DNA of 64,000 nt from the NCBI RefSeq assembly GCF_014137975.1, contig NZ_JACGWZ010000001.1:1550001-1614000 (forward strand). The letters are read 5' to 3'. Position 1 is the first letter of the stretch. The number at the start of each line of letters is the position of its first letter. The notes beneath the pieces were generated by a model that had not been told where the DNA came from, searched no databases, and saw nothing but the letters and a program-made list of their open reading frames with translations. Shown here piece after piece: positions 1-8,738 of this stretch. Made by a program: the position numbers and the translations under genes. This stretch comes from Halosaccharopolyspora lacisalsi. GTDB lineage: Bacteria > Actinomycetota > Actinomycetes > Mycobacteriales > Pseudonocardiaceae.

Positions 1-567
1 GGGCCGACGAATCACGACGAACTTCTGGTGGTGGGCCCCGAAGGCCCGTATCCGCTGGTCCAGCACCGCGAAGCCGCCGAGGCGGTACAGCAGGTCGACG
101 AAGCTCCTGTTCTGCGGGACGAAGTCCTTGCGCACGTCCAGGTACTGGCACCAGAAGAGCCCACGGACGATGACGCCGGCATCGAGGGCCCGGGCGCACT
201 CGGCGCCGATCGATGGTCCGGCCGCCTGGAGCCGTTGAGTCGGATCGCCGATGAACGCGGAGAGGTAGACCTGATCCCCAGCAGTGGTGTCGGCGAGTTC
301 CGAGAGCAAGCGGTGAAAGTACTCTTGCCCGTCCACCAGGATCCGCACCTGATTGTTGACGGACCAAGCGGCGTCGTCCGGCTCTCGACGATCGATTTCC
401 GTTGCCGGGTTGCCGCGTTCGGCAGCGGTCAGGAGCCACTTCCGCGCGGCGCCACCTTCGGGCACGGAATCCAACGGTGCTACGACCTCCTCGTTCCCGG
501 GGCGCGACCAGCGATCTTCGCGGCCGCTGGCGACCCTTCCACACGACGGTCCGCACTCGTGAGTCAC
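1..567 (-). CDS. Phospholipase D-like protein, N-terminal part (runs off the left edge)
   Basis: Seen: 189 codons are open on the minus strand from GTG 567 to the window edge, with an in-frame TGA at 582-580 just upstream. The product contains WLLTAAERGNPAT (about residues 44-56) and ends in AHHQKFVVIRR, where H180 and K182 form the H-x-K half of a first HKD phosphodiesterase motif. Known: PLD-superfamily proteins of actinobacteria often carry this WxLTxxERGNPAT segment ahead of the catalytic domain. Inferred: a PLD-like phosphodiesterase acting on phospholipid or another phosphodiester. The second HKD motif would lie outside the window. The ribosome binding site before GTG 567 is weak, so the start is uncertain. 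No long plus-strand reading of this region looks like a protein. Confidence 0.75.
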   Translation of the reverse strand, partial: MTHECGPSCGRVASGREDRWSRPGNEEVVAPLDSVPEGGAARKWLLTAAERGNPATEIDRREPDDAAWSVNNQVRILVDGQEYFHRLLSELADTTAGDQVYLSAFIGDPTQRLQAAGPSIGAECARALDAGVIVRGLFWCQYLDVRKDFVPQNRSFVDLLYRLGGFAVLDQRIRAFGAHHQKFVVIRRP

Positions 568-1244
568 CCCGGTCGCCGTTCAACCGACGTGGCGCGCGAG
601 CACGACGCAGGAGCACCGCGGTGGGACGGGGCCCATCATCGAAAACTGTCCAGGGCAGCTCAGGGAAGAGCTGCTGGGACGGCAGGAGGGGCGGTCGAAG
701 CGGCACTCCGGAGTCGCCGCGCATCGCCATCCCGCTGTACGGGTCGTCGACCGGTGCCGGGCGTGTTCCGCTGTACCGGGAGGACGTGGTGCTGGTGTAC
801 GCCCAGCCCCTCGGACCCACCAGCAGGGTTCAGTGGAGTGGGCGTGCTACGGAGACCACGCACGCGGGGAGGACGACGACCGCGCTGGTCGTTGCTCGAG
901 GTGGTGGATGTCAGCGATGCGTTGGACGATCTGACCGCCGACTTGCATGCGCGGCACTTCCGGGGCATCGACTTCTACCGCGCTCGCTCCCCACCCGTCC
1001 GGCGAGCAGTTCTGACAACACCCCGCCCCGGATCGCTTTCGCCGCGACGGGCGAGTCGCTCCGAGAAATCCTGCCCGTTGAAGCGGCTTCGGATTCCGCG
1101 TTCGCTCGGGCCATGCAGCGCTGAGGGCATCGGCCGTCCGGCTTCCGCCGGAGTCGGGCTCAGCCCAGCGCAGGCTTCCGCAGCGGGGCCCTCGCCCGGG
1201 CGACGGTGGTGGAGGTTCCGCTTCCTCGTTTCGGAACGTTCTGC
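568..1244. other. Gene-poor stretch, no supported gene
   Basis: Long open frames exist on both strands, but their translations are rich in Arg, Pro and Ser and match no family I know. They look like high-GC artefacts or badly decayed sequence. One short plus-strand stretch near 900-990 (EVVDVSDALDDLTADLHARHF) has ordinary protein composition and may be a relic, but it has no start and no continuation. Confidence 0.4.
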
Positions 1245-1535
1245 CTACTCCTGCCCCGTGCCTCGGTAGACCGGGCGGTCGGCCGCGGCGAGGGAGCTCA
1301 GGACCTGGAGCTCGCCGGGCCGGTTGCCCGCAGCGGCGAGGCGTGACAGCGCCTGGGCCCGCTCGTGCAGTCCGAGGGACGCGCATTGACCGGCCGCGGC
1401 GCGGAGGCTGCGCCGCTCCGCGTCGAACCAGGCCTCGGGGTCGACGAGCAGCCGGTCCGCGAGCACGCGGCCAGCACCTGCGTGAAGTGGGGCGGATCGA
1501 TCGGTGCCGAGTCCTACACCAGCGGTTCCGAACAC
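1245..1535 (-). pseudogene. Remnant of an AfsR/SARP-type (BTAD/NB-ARC) regulator
   Basis: A 96-codon minus-strand frame contains LLVDPEAWFDAERRSLRAAA followed by a helical stretch (QCASLGLHERAQALSRLAAAGNRP). Known: SARP/AfsR-like regulators carry a WFxAERxxLxAAxxxAxxxGL segment between the nucleotide-binding region and the TPR-like C-terminus. Only about 60 residues resemble this. There is no DNA-binding domain, P-loop or convincing start, so it reads as the stump of a decayed regulator. Confidence is moderate because the match rests on one short motif. Confidence 0.45.
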
Positions 1536-1674
1536 TGCGGATGAGCGACCGCGCGGGCCGGGATCGATGCGATGGTCGGTGCGGGCGCGGTCGGTTTCGC
1601 GGGAAACGGCGGCCGGTCTCGGGAAACCCCCGACCGTTGGTGCGACTTCAGCGCTCCTCTCCGGCCCCCGAGGA

Positions 1675-1706
1675 CGGCGGGGCGATCCCGGCAGATCGCC
1701 CCGCCG
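1675..1706 (-). terminator. Strong hairpin terminator after the gluconate operon
   Basis: A perfect 13-bp inverted repeat (CGGCGGGGCGATC at 1675-1687 and its complement at 1694-1706, 6-nt loop) lies 25 nt beyond the stop of the gluconate 5-dehydrogenase gene, as expected for the end of the minus-strand operon. There is no clear U-tract, which is common in high-GC actinobacteria. Confidence 0.7.
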
Positions 1707-1730
1707 GAGAGTCCACCGCGAGATCGCGGT

Positions 1731-2516
1731 TCAGACGACTGCGGTCATGCCGCCGTCGACGAACACGACCTGGCCGTTGACGAACGAGGAGGCGTCGGAG
1801 GCCAGGAACACCGCCGGGCCGACCAGGTCACCGGTGTCGCCCCATCGTCCCGCGGGCGTGCGGCCGGTCACCCAGTCGCTGAAATCGGGATCGGCCACCA
1901 GCGTGGAGGTCAGCTCGGTCGCGATGTAGCCGGGAGCGATTCCGTTGATCTGTAACCCGTGCCCGGCCCACTCGGCGGTCATGGCCCGTGTGAGGTTCCG
2001 CAGCGCCCCTTTGGCGGCCGCGTACGGCGCGATCGACGGTCGGGCCAGCTCGGTCTGCACCGAGCAGACATTGATGATCTTGCCGTTTCCGCGGTGCACC
2101 ATGCCGCGCGCCACCGTCCGGCCCACGATGAATGCACTGGTCAGGTCGGTGCGCAGCACCGTCTCCCAATCCTCGACCGAGAGATCGAACATCGATTCGC
2201 GGTGCTGAAAGCCCGCGTTGTTGACCAGGATGTCGATGCCGCCGTGCCGGGCGTTGATCTCGGCGACGCTCTCGGCGACGGCGGTCTCGTCGGTGACGTC
2301 GAAGCACACCCCCTCGCACGTGGCCTGCGGCACGGCCGCGCGCAGGGCGTCGCGGGCGTCGAACACCCGCTGCCGGTCGCGGCCGTTGAGCAGCACCGTC
2401 GCGCCGGCTTCGGCGAGGCCGGTCGCGACGACGTTGCCGATGCCGCGGCTGCTGCCGGTGACGAGCGCGACGCGACCGCTGAGATCGAACAGCTCGGATA
2501 CCAACGAACGCTCCAA
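1731..2516 (-). CDS. Gluconate 5-dehydrogenase (SDR family)
   Basis: A 261-residue classical short-chain dehydrogenase that should interconvert D-gluconate and 5-keto-D-gluconate with NAD(P). Seen: cofactor motif TGSSRGIG near residue 21, NNAG near 98, catalytic serine in NVCSVQ, and YAAAKGA with Tyr and Lys near 164-168; the C-terminus VFVDGGMTAVV is typical of SDRs. The start is TTG 2516, directly abutting the TGA of the permease gene, so translation is probably coupled. It is the last gene of a three-gene operon with a gluconate permease and gluconokinase, which is the main reason for choosing gluconate over another polyol acid. A generic SDR on another sugar acid cannot be excluded. Confidence 0.75.
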   Translation of the reverse strand: MERSLVSELFDLSGRVALVTGSSRGIGNVVATGLAEAGATVLLNGRDRQRVFDARDALRAAVPQATCEGVCFDVTDETAVAESVAEINARHGGIDILVNNAGFQHRESMFDLSVEDWETVLRTDLTSAFIVGRTVARGMVHRGNGKIINVCSVQTELARPSIAPYAAAKGALRNLTRAMTAEWAGHGLQINGIAPGYIATELTSTLVADPDFSDWVTGRTPAGRWGDTGDLVGPAVFLASDASSFVNGQVVFVDGGMTAVV

Positions 2517-3902
2517 TCAAGCGAGGACGAACAGGAGGGAGGAGAGGGCGAAGCCCATCAAACCGATGGTGGTCTGCATGACGGTCCAGGTTTTCAGCGT
2601 TGTCTTCACGTCCATCCCGAAGAAGCGTCCCACCAGCCAGAACCCGGAGTCGTTGACGTGTCCCGCGGTGACCGACCCGGCCGCCAGCGCCAGCACCAGC
2701 GCGGCCAGCTGGACCGAGCTGAAGTCCTGCTCGAGCACCACCGGCTGAACCAGGCCGGCGGCCGTGGTCAGCGCGACGGTGGCCGAGCCCTGCGCGACCC
2801 GGATCACGGTAGCGATCACGTACGCGGCGACGATCACCGGCATACCGATGTTCGACATGACGCCGGCGAGCGCATCGCCGATGCCGCTGGCCTGCAGAAC
2901 ACCGCCGAACATGCCGCCCGCGCCGGTGATCAGGATGATCGCGCAGACCGGGCCGAGGGCCGAGTCCAGCAGCTTCTCGACGACCTCCTGGCTACGCCCC
3001 CGGCGGGTGCCCAACACGTAGGTGGCGACGAAAACGGTGATGAGCAGCGCGACCGACGTGTCGCCCAGGGCGCGGGCGACCTGGAACCAGCCGGCGTCGG
3101 AGTCGACCCAGCCCGCTTCACCGGCGGTGTTCAACCCCGTGTTGGCGAAGATCAGCAGCAGCGGAAGCAGCAGCAGCGAGATCACGGTCCGCGCGGGCGG
3201 AGGGTTGTCGTCCTGCTCCACCGGGCTGCCGCCGTTGAGCAGTTCCGGAACCGGCAGGACGATCCGCTTGCCCGCCCAGAGGCCGTACAGGTAGCTGGTC
3301 ACGTACCAGGTGGGGACCGCGGTCACGAGGGCGAACGCCAGAACCAGGCCGACATCGGCGCCCAGCAGGCCGCTGGCCGCGACCGGCCCCGGGTGCGGTG
3401 GCACGAAGATGTGCATCACCGAGAACGCGCCCGCCGCGGGCAGGCCGTAGCGCAGCACACCACCGCCGAGCCGGCGCGCCACCGCGAACACGATCGGCAG
3501 CATCACGACCAGGCCCGCGTCGAAGAAGATCGGAAAGCCGAAGATCAGCGAGGCGATGCCCAACGCCAGCGGCGCGCGCCGCTCGCCGAACCTGTTCAGC
3601 AGCGTGTCGGTCAGCGACTGCGCACCTCCGCTGACTTCGAGCAGCCTGCCGAACATCGCACCGAGCCCGACCAGCAGTGCCACGCTGGCCAGGGTGGAGC
3701 CGAAGCTCTCGGTGAGGGTGTCGATGATGCTGCCGGCCGGGATGCCGGCCGCGAACGCGGTGGCGAGGCTGACCACGACCAGCGCGAGGAAGGCGTGCAC
3801 GCGCAGTTTGATGATCAGGAACAGGAGGACGGCGATCGCGGCTGCGGCGATGCCGAGCAGCGGGCCCGACCCCATGGTCTGCGTCCAGCCGTCGATGTTC
3901 AT
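2517..3902 (-). CDS. gntP: GntP-family gluconate permease
   Basis: A 461-residue polytopic inner-membrane protein with about 12-14 hydrophobic segments. Seen: the family-like GFPIFFDAGLVVMLPIVFAVAR stretch (near 124-146), HIFVPPHPGPVAASGLLGADVG (near 164-185) and the late segment AAGSVTAGHVNDSGFWLV. Known: GntP permeases import gluconate and related sugar acids by proton symport. It lies between gluconokinase (35-nt gap) and gluconate 5-dehydrogenase (abutting), giving the operon kinase-permease-dehydrogenase. ATG 3902 is the only sensible start. Substrate assignment follows from family and operon context. Confidence 0.9.
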   Translation of the reverse strand: MNIDGWTQTMGSGPLLGIAAAAIAVLLFLIIKLRVHAFLALVVVSLATAFAAGIPAGSIIDTLTESFGSTLASVALLVGLGAMFGRLLEVSGGAQSLTDTLLNRFGERRAPLALGIASLIFGFPIFFDAGLVVMLPIVFAVARRLGGGVLRYGLPAAGAFSVMHIFVPPHPGPVAASGLLGADVGLVLAFALVTAVPTWYVTSYLYGLWAGKRIVLPVPELLNGGSPVEQDDNPPPARTVISLLLLPLLLIFANTGLNTAGEAGWVDSDAGWFQVARALGDTSVALLITVFVATYVLGTRRGRSQEVVEKLLDSALGPVCAIILITGAGGMFGGVLQASGIGDALAGVMSNIGMPVIVAAYVIATVIRVAQGSATVALTTAAGLVQPVVLEQDFSSVQLAALVLALAAGSVTAGHVNDSGFWLVGRFFGMDVKTTLKTWTVMQTTIGLMGFALSSLLFVLA

Positions 3903-3937
3903 TCACAAGCTCCGTTGCTTTGTCCGGGGATCGGTGG

Positions 3938-4462
3938 TCACCGCACGGCGGGACAGGTGTTGAGGTCGAGCGCCGCGAGGGTCTGCCGCACGAGGTCTTC
4001 CGGGGGGTTGGCGGTGTCGACGGTCGTCCCGTCCTCGTCCGGTTCGAGTGGTTCGAGATCGTCGAACTGCGAATGCAGCAGCGACGAGGGCATGAAGTGT
4101 CCGGAACGGCTCGTGAGCCGCCCTCCGATGGTTTCGGCGGTGCCGGAGAGGTGCACGAACCGCACGCTCGCCCGGGACTGCCGCAGCACGTCGCGGTACG
4201 TCCGCTTCAGCGCGGAGCAGGTCACGATCGTGCTCGTCCCGTCAGCCGAGTGCCGTGCGCTCCAGTCGCGGATGCTCCGCAGCCATGGCATCCGGTCGTC
4301 GTCGGTGAGGGGCAGACCCGCCGTCATCCTGTCGATGTTGGCTTCGGGGTGGAAGTCGTCGGCCTCGGCCGAGGGCCACTGGAGGTGGTGTGCGAGCAGC
4401 TGCGCGACGGTGCTCTTGCCCGCCCCCGAAACGCCCATCACAACCAGGCATGTGGAGCTCAT
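3938..4462 (-). CDS. gntK: Gluconokinase (GntK/thermoresistant type)
   Basis: A 174-residue P-loop kinase that phosphorylates gluconate to 6-phosphogluconate, feeding the pentose phosphate pathway. Seen: Walker A GVSGAGKST at residues 10-18, EADDFHPEANIDRMTAGLPLTDDDRMPWL (about 34-62), which is nearly diagnostic of GntK, and CSALKRTYRDVLR around 82-94. Length is normal for the family. The start ATG 4462 is preceded by a GGAGG-type ribosome site on the minus strand. It is the first gene of the gluconate operon and faces the divergent GntR-type regulator across a 129-bp promoter region. Confidence 0.93.
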   Translation of the reverse strand: MSSTCLVVMGVSGAGKSTVAQLLAHHLQWPSAEADDFHPEANIDRMTAGLPLTDDDRMPWLRSIRDWSARHSADGTSTIVTCSALKRTYRDVLRQSRASVRFVHLSGTAETIGGRLTSRSGHFMPSSLLHSQFDDLEPLEPDEDGTTVDTANPPEDLVRQTLAALDLNTCPAVR

Positions 4463-4519
4463 ACGCCTCCTCGTCGAGCTGTGTTGATCGATGTGGGAAG
4501 TTCACCCGGTGTTACGTAC

Positions 4520-4540
4520 TACCTTTGACGCCGAAAGGTA
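4520..4540. promoter_or_regulatory. Candidate operator of the gluconate regulator
   Basis: A perfect inverted repeat TACCTTT (4520-4526), 7-nt spacer, AAAGGTA (4534-4540) sits in the 129-bp space between the divergent gntK and regulator genes. Its position and symmetry fit a dimeric GntR/FCD repressor controlling both promoters. Binding is inferred. Confidence 0.55.
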
Positions 4541-4591
4541 TCACCAAAATGTGTGACTGGGAATACACGATCTACTGGGTAGTCTGCGTGT

Positions 4592-5422
4592 GTGAAATCA
4601 GCAGGCGTCGAGCGGGAGAACAGCGTGACGAGGTCCGGAGGCGGACGCGAGGGGAGTGAGCAGCGGGGCGGCTCGGCGAACAACACGACGTCGGCGAGCA
4701 CCGGGGGCGAAGCGAAGGCCGGAGTACTGCACAGCGGCGTGGTGGACACGGTCGGCCGGGAGATCACCGACGGCCGGTTGCCGGACGGGCACGTGCTGAC
4801 GCTCGACGTGCTCGAAGAGCGCTTCGGAGTCTCGCGCACGGTGGCGCGGGAGGGCATGCGGATCCTGCAGTCGATGGGGCTGGTCACCTCGCGGCGGAGG
4901 GTCGGCATCACGGTGCAGCCGCGGGACTCCTGGAACGTGTTCGACCCACGCGTGATCTGGTGGCGCCTCACCGGCGAGGGGCGCGACGCTCAGCTGCGCT
5001 CGCTGACCGAGCTGCGTATCGCGGTCGAACCTCTGGCCGCGGCCGCGGCCGCGCGCAACGCCTCGGGCGAGGTGCGTTCGCGGGTGGTGGATCTGTCGGC
5101 GACGATGCGTGCCAGGGGTGAAGCCGGCGAGCTCGACGACTTCCTCGAAGTCGACATCGCGTTCCACACGGCGCTGCTGCGATCCAGCGGCAACGAGATG
5201 TTCGAGGCGTTGGCCGACGTGGTCGCCGCGGTGCTGCGGGGCCGCACGCAACTGGGGTTGATGCCGCACCAGCCGGTGTCGCAGGCGCTGACGCTGCACG
5301 AACAGGTGGCGGAGGCGGTCGCCGATGCCAGGTCGGACGACGCCGAGGGCGCCATGCGGGAACTGCTCACCGAGGTCCGCGACGCCATGGTCCCGGTGTG
5401 GCGGCGGTCGTCCGGTGGGTAA
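4592..5422 (+). CDS. GntR/FadR-family transcriptional regulator (FCD domain), probable gluconate repressor
   Basis: A 276-residue regulator. Seen: an N-terminal winged helix with DGRLPDGHVLTLDVLEERFGVSRTVAREGMRILQSMGLV (about 58-96), typical of GntR, then an all-helical FCD effector domain with ELRIAVEPLAAAAAA, FHTALLRSSGNEMFEAL and a C-terminal LHEQVAEAVADARSDDAEGAMRELL stretch. Transcribed divergently from gntK-gntP-dehydrogenase, so it probably represses that operon and is released by gluconate or 6-phosphogluconate. The first 30-40 residues are low-complexity. The start could be GTG 4625, which has GGGAG at 4613-4617 as ribosome site, rather than GTG 4592. Confidence 0.87.
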   Translation: MKSAGVERENSVTRSGGGREGSEQRGGSANNTTSASTGGEAKAGVLHSGVVDTVGREITDGRLPDGHVLTLDVLEERFGVSRTVAREGMRILQSMGLVTSRRRVGITVQPRDSWNVFDPRVIWWRLTGEGRDAQLRSLTELRIAVEPLAAAAAARNASGEVRSRVVDLSATMRARGEAGELDDFLEVDIAFHTALLRSSGNEMFEALADVVAAVLRGRTQLGLMPHQPVSQALTLHEQVAEAVADARSDDAEGAMRELLTEVRDAMVPVWRRSSGG

Positions 5423-5894
5423 CGAAGCACCGGCGATCGATGAACGCTCCCCTCCACGTTCACCACCGGTTCGTCGGCACGCTGGCACGGCGACGCCCGT
5501 GCTCGTCAACGAAGCGCGCCTCCTCGGGGTAGCAGGACACGTCTCCGATCGTCGGCAGCCCCCTTCCACGGTCGCTCGACCGAGACGACATCTATCGCCC
5601 CGGACATCTCCAGTGCGTCCACGGGTGGTCATACGTGGTGTGTTGCGTGCTCTGCCGAGTCGGGGCCGAATGCACGGGGAGTGTCGCTGTTTCGCTGAGG
5701 CTGGTTCCTCCGCGGAGGCATTGCGCGGGTCCACGTGCGGGGTGAGTGAAAGGTCGTCGGAGGCCTGCCGGGGGAGCATGGGGATGACACGGGGCTTCCT
5801 GCTTGATCTGCTTCGTGCCTTCGAACAACCGGGGAGGCGCGCTCCTGGTGAAGTGTCCGCGCGACCGGGAGCACTTCAGCTGCTCGCAGGCTCG
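5423..5894. other. Intergenic region without a supported gene
   Basis: This 470-bp stretch lies between the convergent ends of the gluconate regulator (+) and glycerate kinase (-). Open frames here are arginine-rich and lack recognisable motifs. I saw no RNA gene and no strong hairpin. Confidence 0.5.
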
Positions 5895-7016
5895 TTACCG
5901 GGAGTTCCACCACTGGTATGCCGTGGCCGCCAGCTCCGGTAGGAGCAGGTGCGTGCGGCGAAGACAGCGGCCGAGGTCGGGTTCGAGGGAGCGTAGCTGC
6001 CAGACGTGCTGGATGCCCATGTCGTGCAGCTGTGCCGCGTCGAGATCGCACTTTCCGGTGAGGGCCAGAACGGGTGTGCGGTGTTCGCGTGCCAGCGTGG
6101 CAACGGCGCTGGGCGCCTTTCCGCAGTTGCTCTGCGCGTCCAGTGCGCCTTCACCGGTGATGACCAGGTCGTGGTGGTGGATGCGGTCGGGCAGGTCGGT
6201 GGTTTCGAGGACGTATTCTGCTCCGGACCTGCGTGTTGCGTTGAGCACGGCCAGCGCTGCGTAACCGACGCCGCCGGCGGCACCGGCGCCGGCTTGATCG
6301 ACAGCCGTACGGTCGAGAAGGTCGGCGAACCGCGTGAGTCCGGTTTCCAGCTCCCGTACCTGGTCGGTGGTCGCGCCCTTCTGAGGCCCGTAGACGGCTG
6401 CGGCCCCGTTGTCGCCCAGCAGCGGGTTGGTGACGTCGGTGGCAAGCGTGAACGGAACTGCGCGGAAACGCGCCTTGAGCCCCTCGGGCACGAGGACGTG
6501 GGCCAAGCGGGTCAGTGCGCCACCACCCGGTGATAGCTCTCTCCCGTCCTCGTCGAGCAGGTGCACGCCGAGTGCCTGCAGCATTCCGGCTCCGCCGTCG
6601 GTGCTGGCGCTGCCGCCGACGGCCAGAGTCGTGCTCGTGCACCCGTGCTCGTAGGCGGCCATGATCAGCTCGCCGAGACCGTAGGAGGTGGCTCCCAGCG
6701 GGTCCGGTCGCGCGTTCGGGAGCTTCGCGAGGCCGCAGATGTCGGCGAGTTCGATGACGGCGTGACCGTCGCACTCGGCGAAGCCGGTCCTGACCGGGTC
6801 GCCGAGTGGACCGCTGGCTCGGACGGGCGTCCACCGGTATCCGGCGCGCAGGACGGCTTGGAGCGTTCCCTCGCCTCCATCGGCGACCGGGTGTACGGAT
6901 ACCTCGGCGTGCGCGTCGATTTCGTTGATGCCCTGCTTCGTCAGTTGTGCGGCTTCGAGGCCAGTCAGGGATCCCTTGAACTTGTCCGGCGCCACGAGGA
7001 CCCGTGTGATGGTCAT
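5895..7016 (-). CDS. Glycerate kinase (GlxK/GarK, type I)
   Basis: A 373-residue kinase that phosphorylates D-glycerate, most likely at C2, to give 2-phosphoglycerate for glycolysis. Seen: VLVAPDKFKGSLTGLEAA at the N-terminus, VADGGEGT near 44-51, SYGLGELI, VGGSASTDGGAGMLQALG (about 127-144), TLATDVTNPLLG and the C-terminal VITGEGALD segment, all hallmarks of the family. The frame stays open far upstream, but ATG 7016 is chosen because it overlaps the TGA of the transporter gene as TGATG. Cotranscribed with the DASS transporter and probably under the nearby LysR regulator. It should consume glycerate made by the tartrate dehydrogenase encoded 2.7 kb away. Confidence 0.92.
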   Translation of the reverse strand: MTITRVLVAPDKFKGSLTGLEAAQLTKQGINEIDAHAEVSVHPVADGGEGTLQAVLRAGYRWTPVRASGPLGDPVRTGFAECDGHAVIELADICGLAKLPNARPDPLGATSYGLGELIMAAYEHGCTSTTLAVGGSASTDGGAGMLQALGVHLLDEDGRELSPGGGALTRLAHVLVPEGLKARFRAVPFTLATDVTNPLLGDNGAAAVYGPQKGATTDQVRELETGLTRFADLLDRTAVDQAGAGAAGGVGYAALAVLNATRRSGAEYVLETTDLPDRIHHHDLVITGEGALDAQSNCGKAPSAVATLAREHRTPVLALTGKCDLDAAQLHDMGIQHVWQLRSLEPDLGRCLRRTHLLLPELAATAYQWWNSR

Positions 7017-8653
7017 CAGGATGCCACTCCGAGCAGTGCGGCAGCGGTGGGCACGAGCGCGATGATGATGAGGCCGCCCAACACGTCGAAGAACAGGCCG
7101 CAGCGGATCATCTGGGTGATCCGCACCGCCCCCGAGCCGTACACGATGGCGTTCTGCGGGGTGGCCACGGGGAACATGAACCCGAACGACGCGGCGAACA
7201 CGCCTGCCAGCGCCGGGACCAGGGGGTTGATCCCGGCTGCGACGGCCAGCGGGATGATGATCGGTACGACCACGGCGGCCGAGGCGGTGTTGCTGGTCGT
7301 CTCGGAGATCAGGATGGCCATGGCGACCGCGAAGACGGTCAGCGCGAACGGGGTCGCCACGCCGAACGTGTCCGATGCTGTGACGCCGATGGTTTCGGCG
7401 AGTCCGGTCTCCTGCAGCAGGGACCCGAAGATGAGTCCGCTGCCGAACAGCAGGATCGTGCCCCAGTCGATGTTGGTCGCGTCCTGCCACGTCAGCGTCG
7501 TCTCGCGTCGCGCCCAGTTCGTGGGCAGGATGAACAGCAGTCCGGCGCCGATGATCGCGACGACCCCCTCGTCCAGCCGTCCCTCGATGACGTCGTAGAG
7601 GGTCGAGTTGGTGCCGGTGGTCAGCGCGAACGCGGACGGGGTGATCCAGAGCAGCACCGTCGTCGAGAACGCGACCAGCGTGTTGAGCTCCGCACGGGAC
7701 AGGCGTCCCATGCGTTGCCGTTCGCGTGCGACGTACTCCTGTACACCACTGATCCTGCGGACCTCGGGCTTGTTGAGCAGGAGGAGCACCGCGGCGAGCA
7801 CCACGAACATCACGGTGCAGATGGGCAGGGCCATCGCGGTCCACTGTCCGAAGGTGATCTGCGTTCCGGTGGCTTCTTCGATGAGTGCGCGGCCGATGAG
7901 GTTCGGTGGGGCGCCGACCGGGGTGAGCAGACCGCCCACGCTGGCCCCGTAGGCGAGCATGAGCATCAGCGCGGTCCCCACTCGCAGATGACGGGGGTCG
8001 ATGTTGCCCGCAGGGTGGCCTCGTTCCCGAAGCAGACGTGAGATGACACCGAGAATGCCCAGCGCAGTGGGCAGCAGCATGGCGACGGTGGCCGTGTTGG
8101 ACACGAAGGCCGAGAGCACGCAGGTGATACCGCCGAAGGCGAGGATGATCCGTGGAGTACTGCGGCCCACGCCGGGGATCCCGAGCACGGCGAACGAGAA
8201 ACGCCGAGTCAGGCCGTGCTTGAGCATCGCCTGCGCCAGAATGAAGGCCCCCACGAAAGTGAGGATGGTCGAGGATCCGAAGGGGGCCAACACCTCGTCA
8301 ACGGGCGCGACACCCAGCAACACGATCGCCGCGACGCCGAGCAGACCGCTGATGGGAATCGGCAGCGCTTCGGTGATCCACATCGTGATCACTCCGAGCA
8401 GCACCGCCGCCAGCATGTGCTGATCGGTGGACAGTGGCAGGGGCAGCAGCGCGAACCCGACCGCGATCACAGGGGCCAACCACAGCCCGTGGGTCTGCCG
8501 GAAACGCTCGAACTTCTCCTCGCCGCGAGACAGTTCAGGCCGCACCTGCTCGGTTCTGCTCTCGCTGTCGTCACCTCCGGCGTCGTCGTCGGTTGTCGTG
8601 TGTGGAATTCCGGTGTTGGTCACAGCTCCTCCATCCGCATGCAAGGTGGCCAT
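7016..8653 (-). CDS. DASS-family dicarboxylate/anion transporter, probably tartrate uptake
   Basis: A 545-residue membrane protein of the divalent anion:sodium symporter (SLC13-like) family. Seen: about 12 hydrophobic segments, the motif SNTATVAMLLPTALGI in the first half, GGLLTPVGAPPNLIG, and the mirror motif SNTASAAVVVPIIIPLA with ASFGFMFPVATPQNAIVYGSG near the C-terminus. These two SNT sodium/substrate signatures are diagnostic of DASS. The N-terminal 45 residues are polar. The start is taken at ATG 8653; an upstream ATG at 8689 adds 12 residues. The gene overlaps glycerate kinase downstream and is divergent from LysR. Substrate is inferred from the neighbouring tartrate dehydrogenase; malate or succinate is possible. 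Confidence 0.88.
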   Translation of the reverse strand: MATLHADGGAVTNTGIPHTTTDDDAGGDDSESRTEQVRPELSRGEEKFERFRQTHGLWLAPVIAVGFALLPLPLSTDQHMLAAVLLGVITMWITEALPIPISGLLGVAAIVLLGVAPVDEVLAPFGSSTILTFVGAFILAQAMLKHGLTRRFSFAVLGIPGVGRSTPRIILAFGGITCVLSAFVSNTATVAMLLPTALGILGVISRLLRERGHPAGNIDPRHLRVGTALMLMLAYGASVGGLLTPVGAPPNLIGRALIEEATGTQITFGQWTAMALPICTVMFVVLAAVLLLLNKPEVRRISGVQEYVARERQRMGRLSRAELNTLVAFSTTVLLWITPSAFALTTGTNSTLYDVIEGRLDEGVVAIIGAGLLFILPTNWARRETTLTWQDATNIDWGTILLFGSGLIFGSLLQETGLAETIGVTASDTFGVATPFALTVFAVAMAILISETTSNTASAAVVVPIIIPLAVAAGINPLVPALAGVFAASFGFMFPVATPQNAIVYGSGAVRITQMIRCGLFFDVLGGLIIIALVPTAAALLGVAS

Positions 8654-8705
8654 CACTGTGGGGCCGATCACTGCAAAGGTCCAAGACATCCTGGCTCGGC
8701 CCGCG

Positions 8706-8720
8706 ATAGGTTTTGCCTAT
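8706..8720. promoter_or_regulatory. LysR-type box 1 (ATAGG-N5-CCTAT)
   Basis: The perfect dyad ATAGG-TTTTG-CCTAT lies in the intergenic space between the divergent transporter and lysR genes, 19 nt before the lysR start. The same dyad recurs at 9620-9634 before the dehydrogenase gene. Binding by the adjacent LysR protein is inferred. Confidence 0.65.
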
Positions 8721-8738
8721 TCGGGATGGAGGAACGGG

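Noticed and set aside
1959-4487. An 842-codon plus-strand open frame across the gluconate genes
   Set aside because: It is antisense to three well-recognised genes and its translation is Gln/Asp/Arg-rich low-complexity sequence, typical of high-GC shadow frames.
5895-7844. A 649-residue glycerate kinase with a long N-terminal extension
   Set aside because: The extra 276 residues are an out-of-frame reading of the DASS transporter; the true start is ATG 7016.
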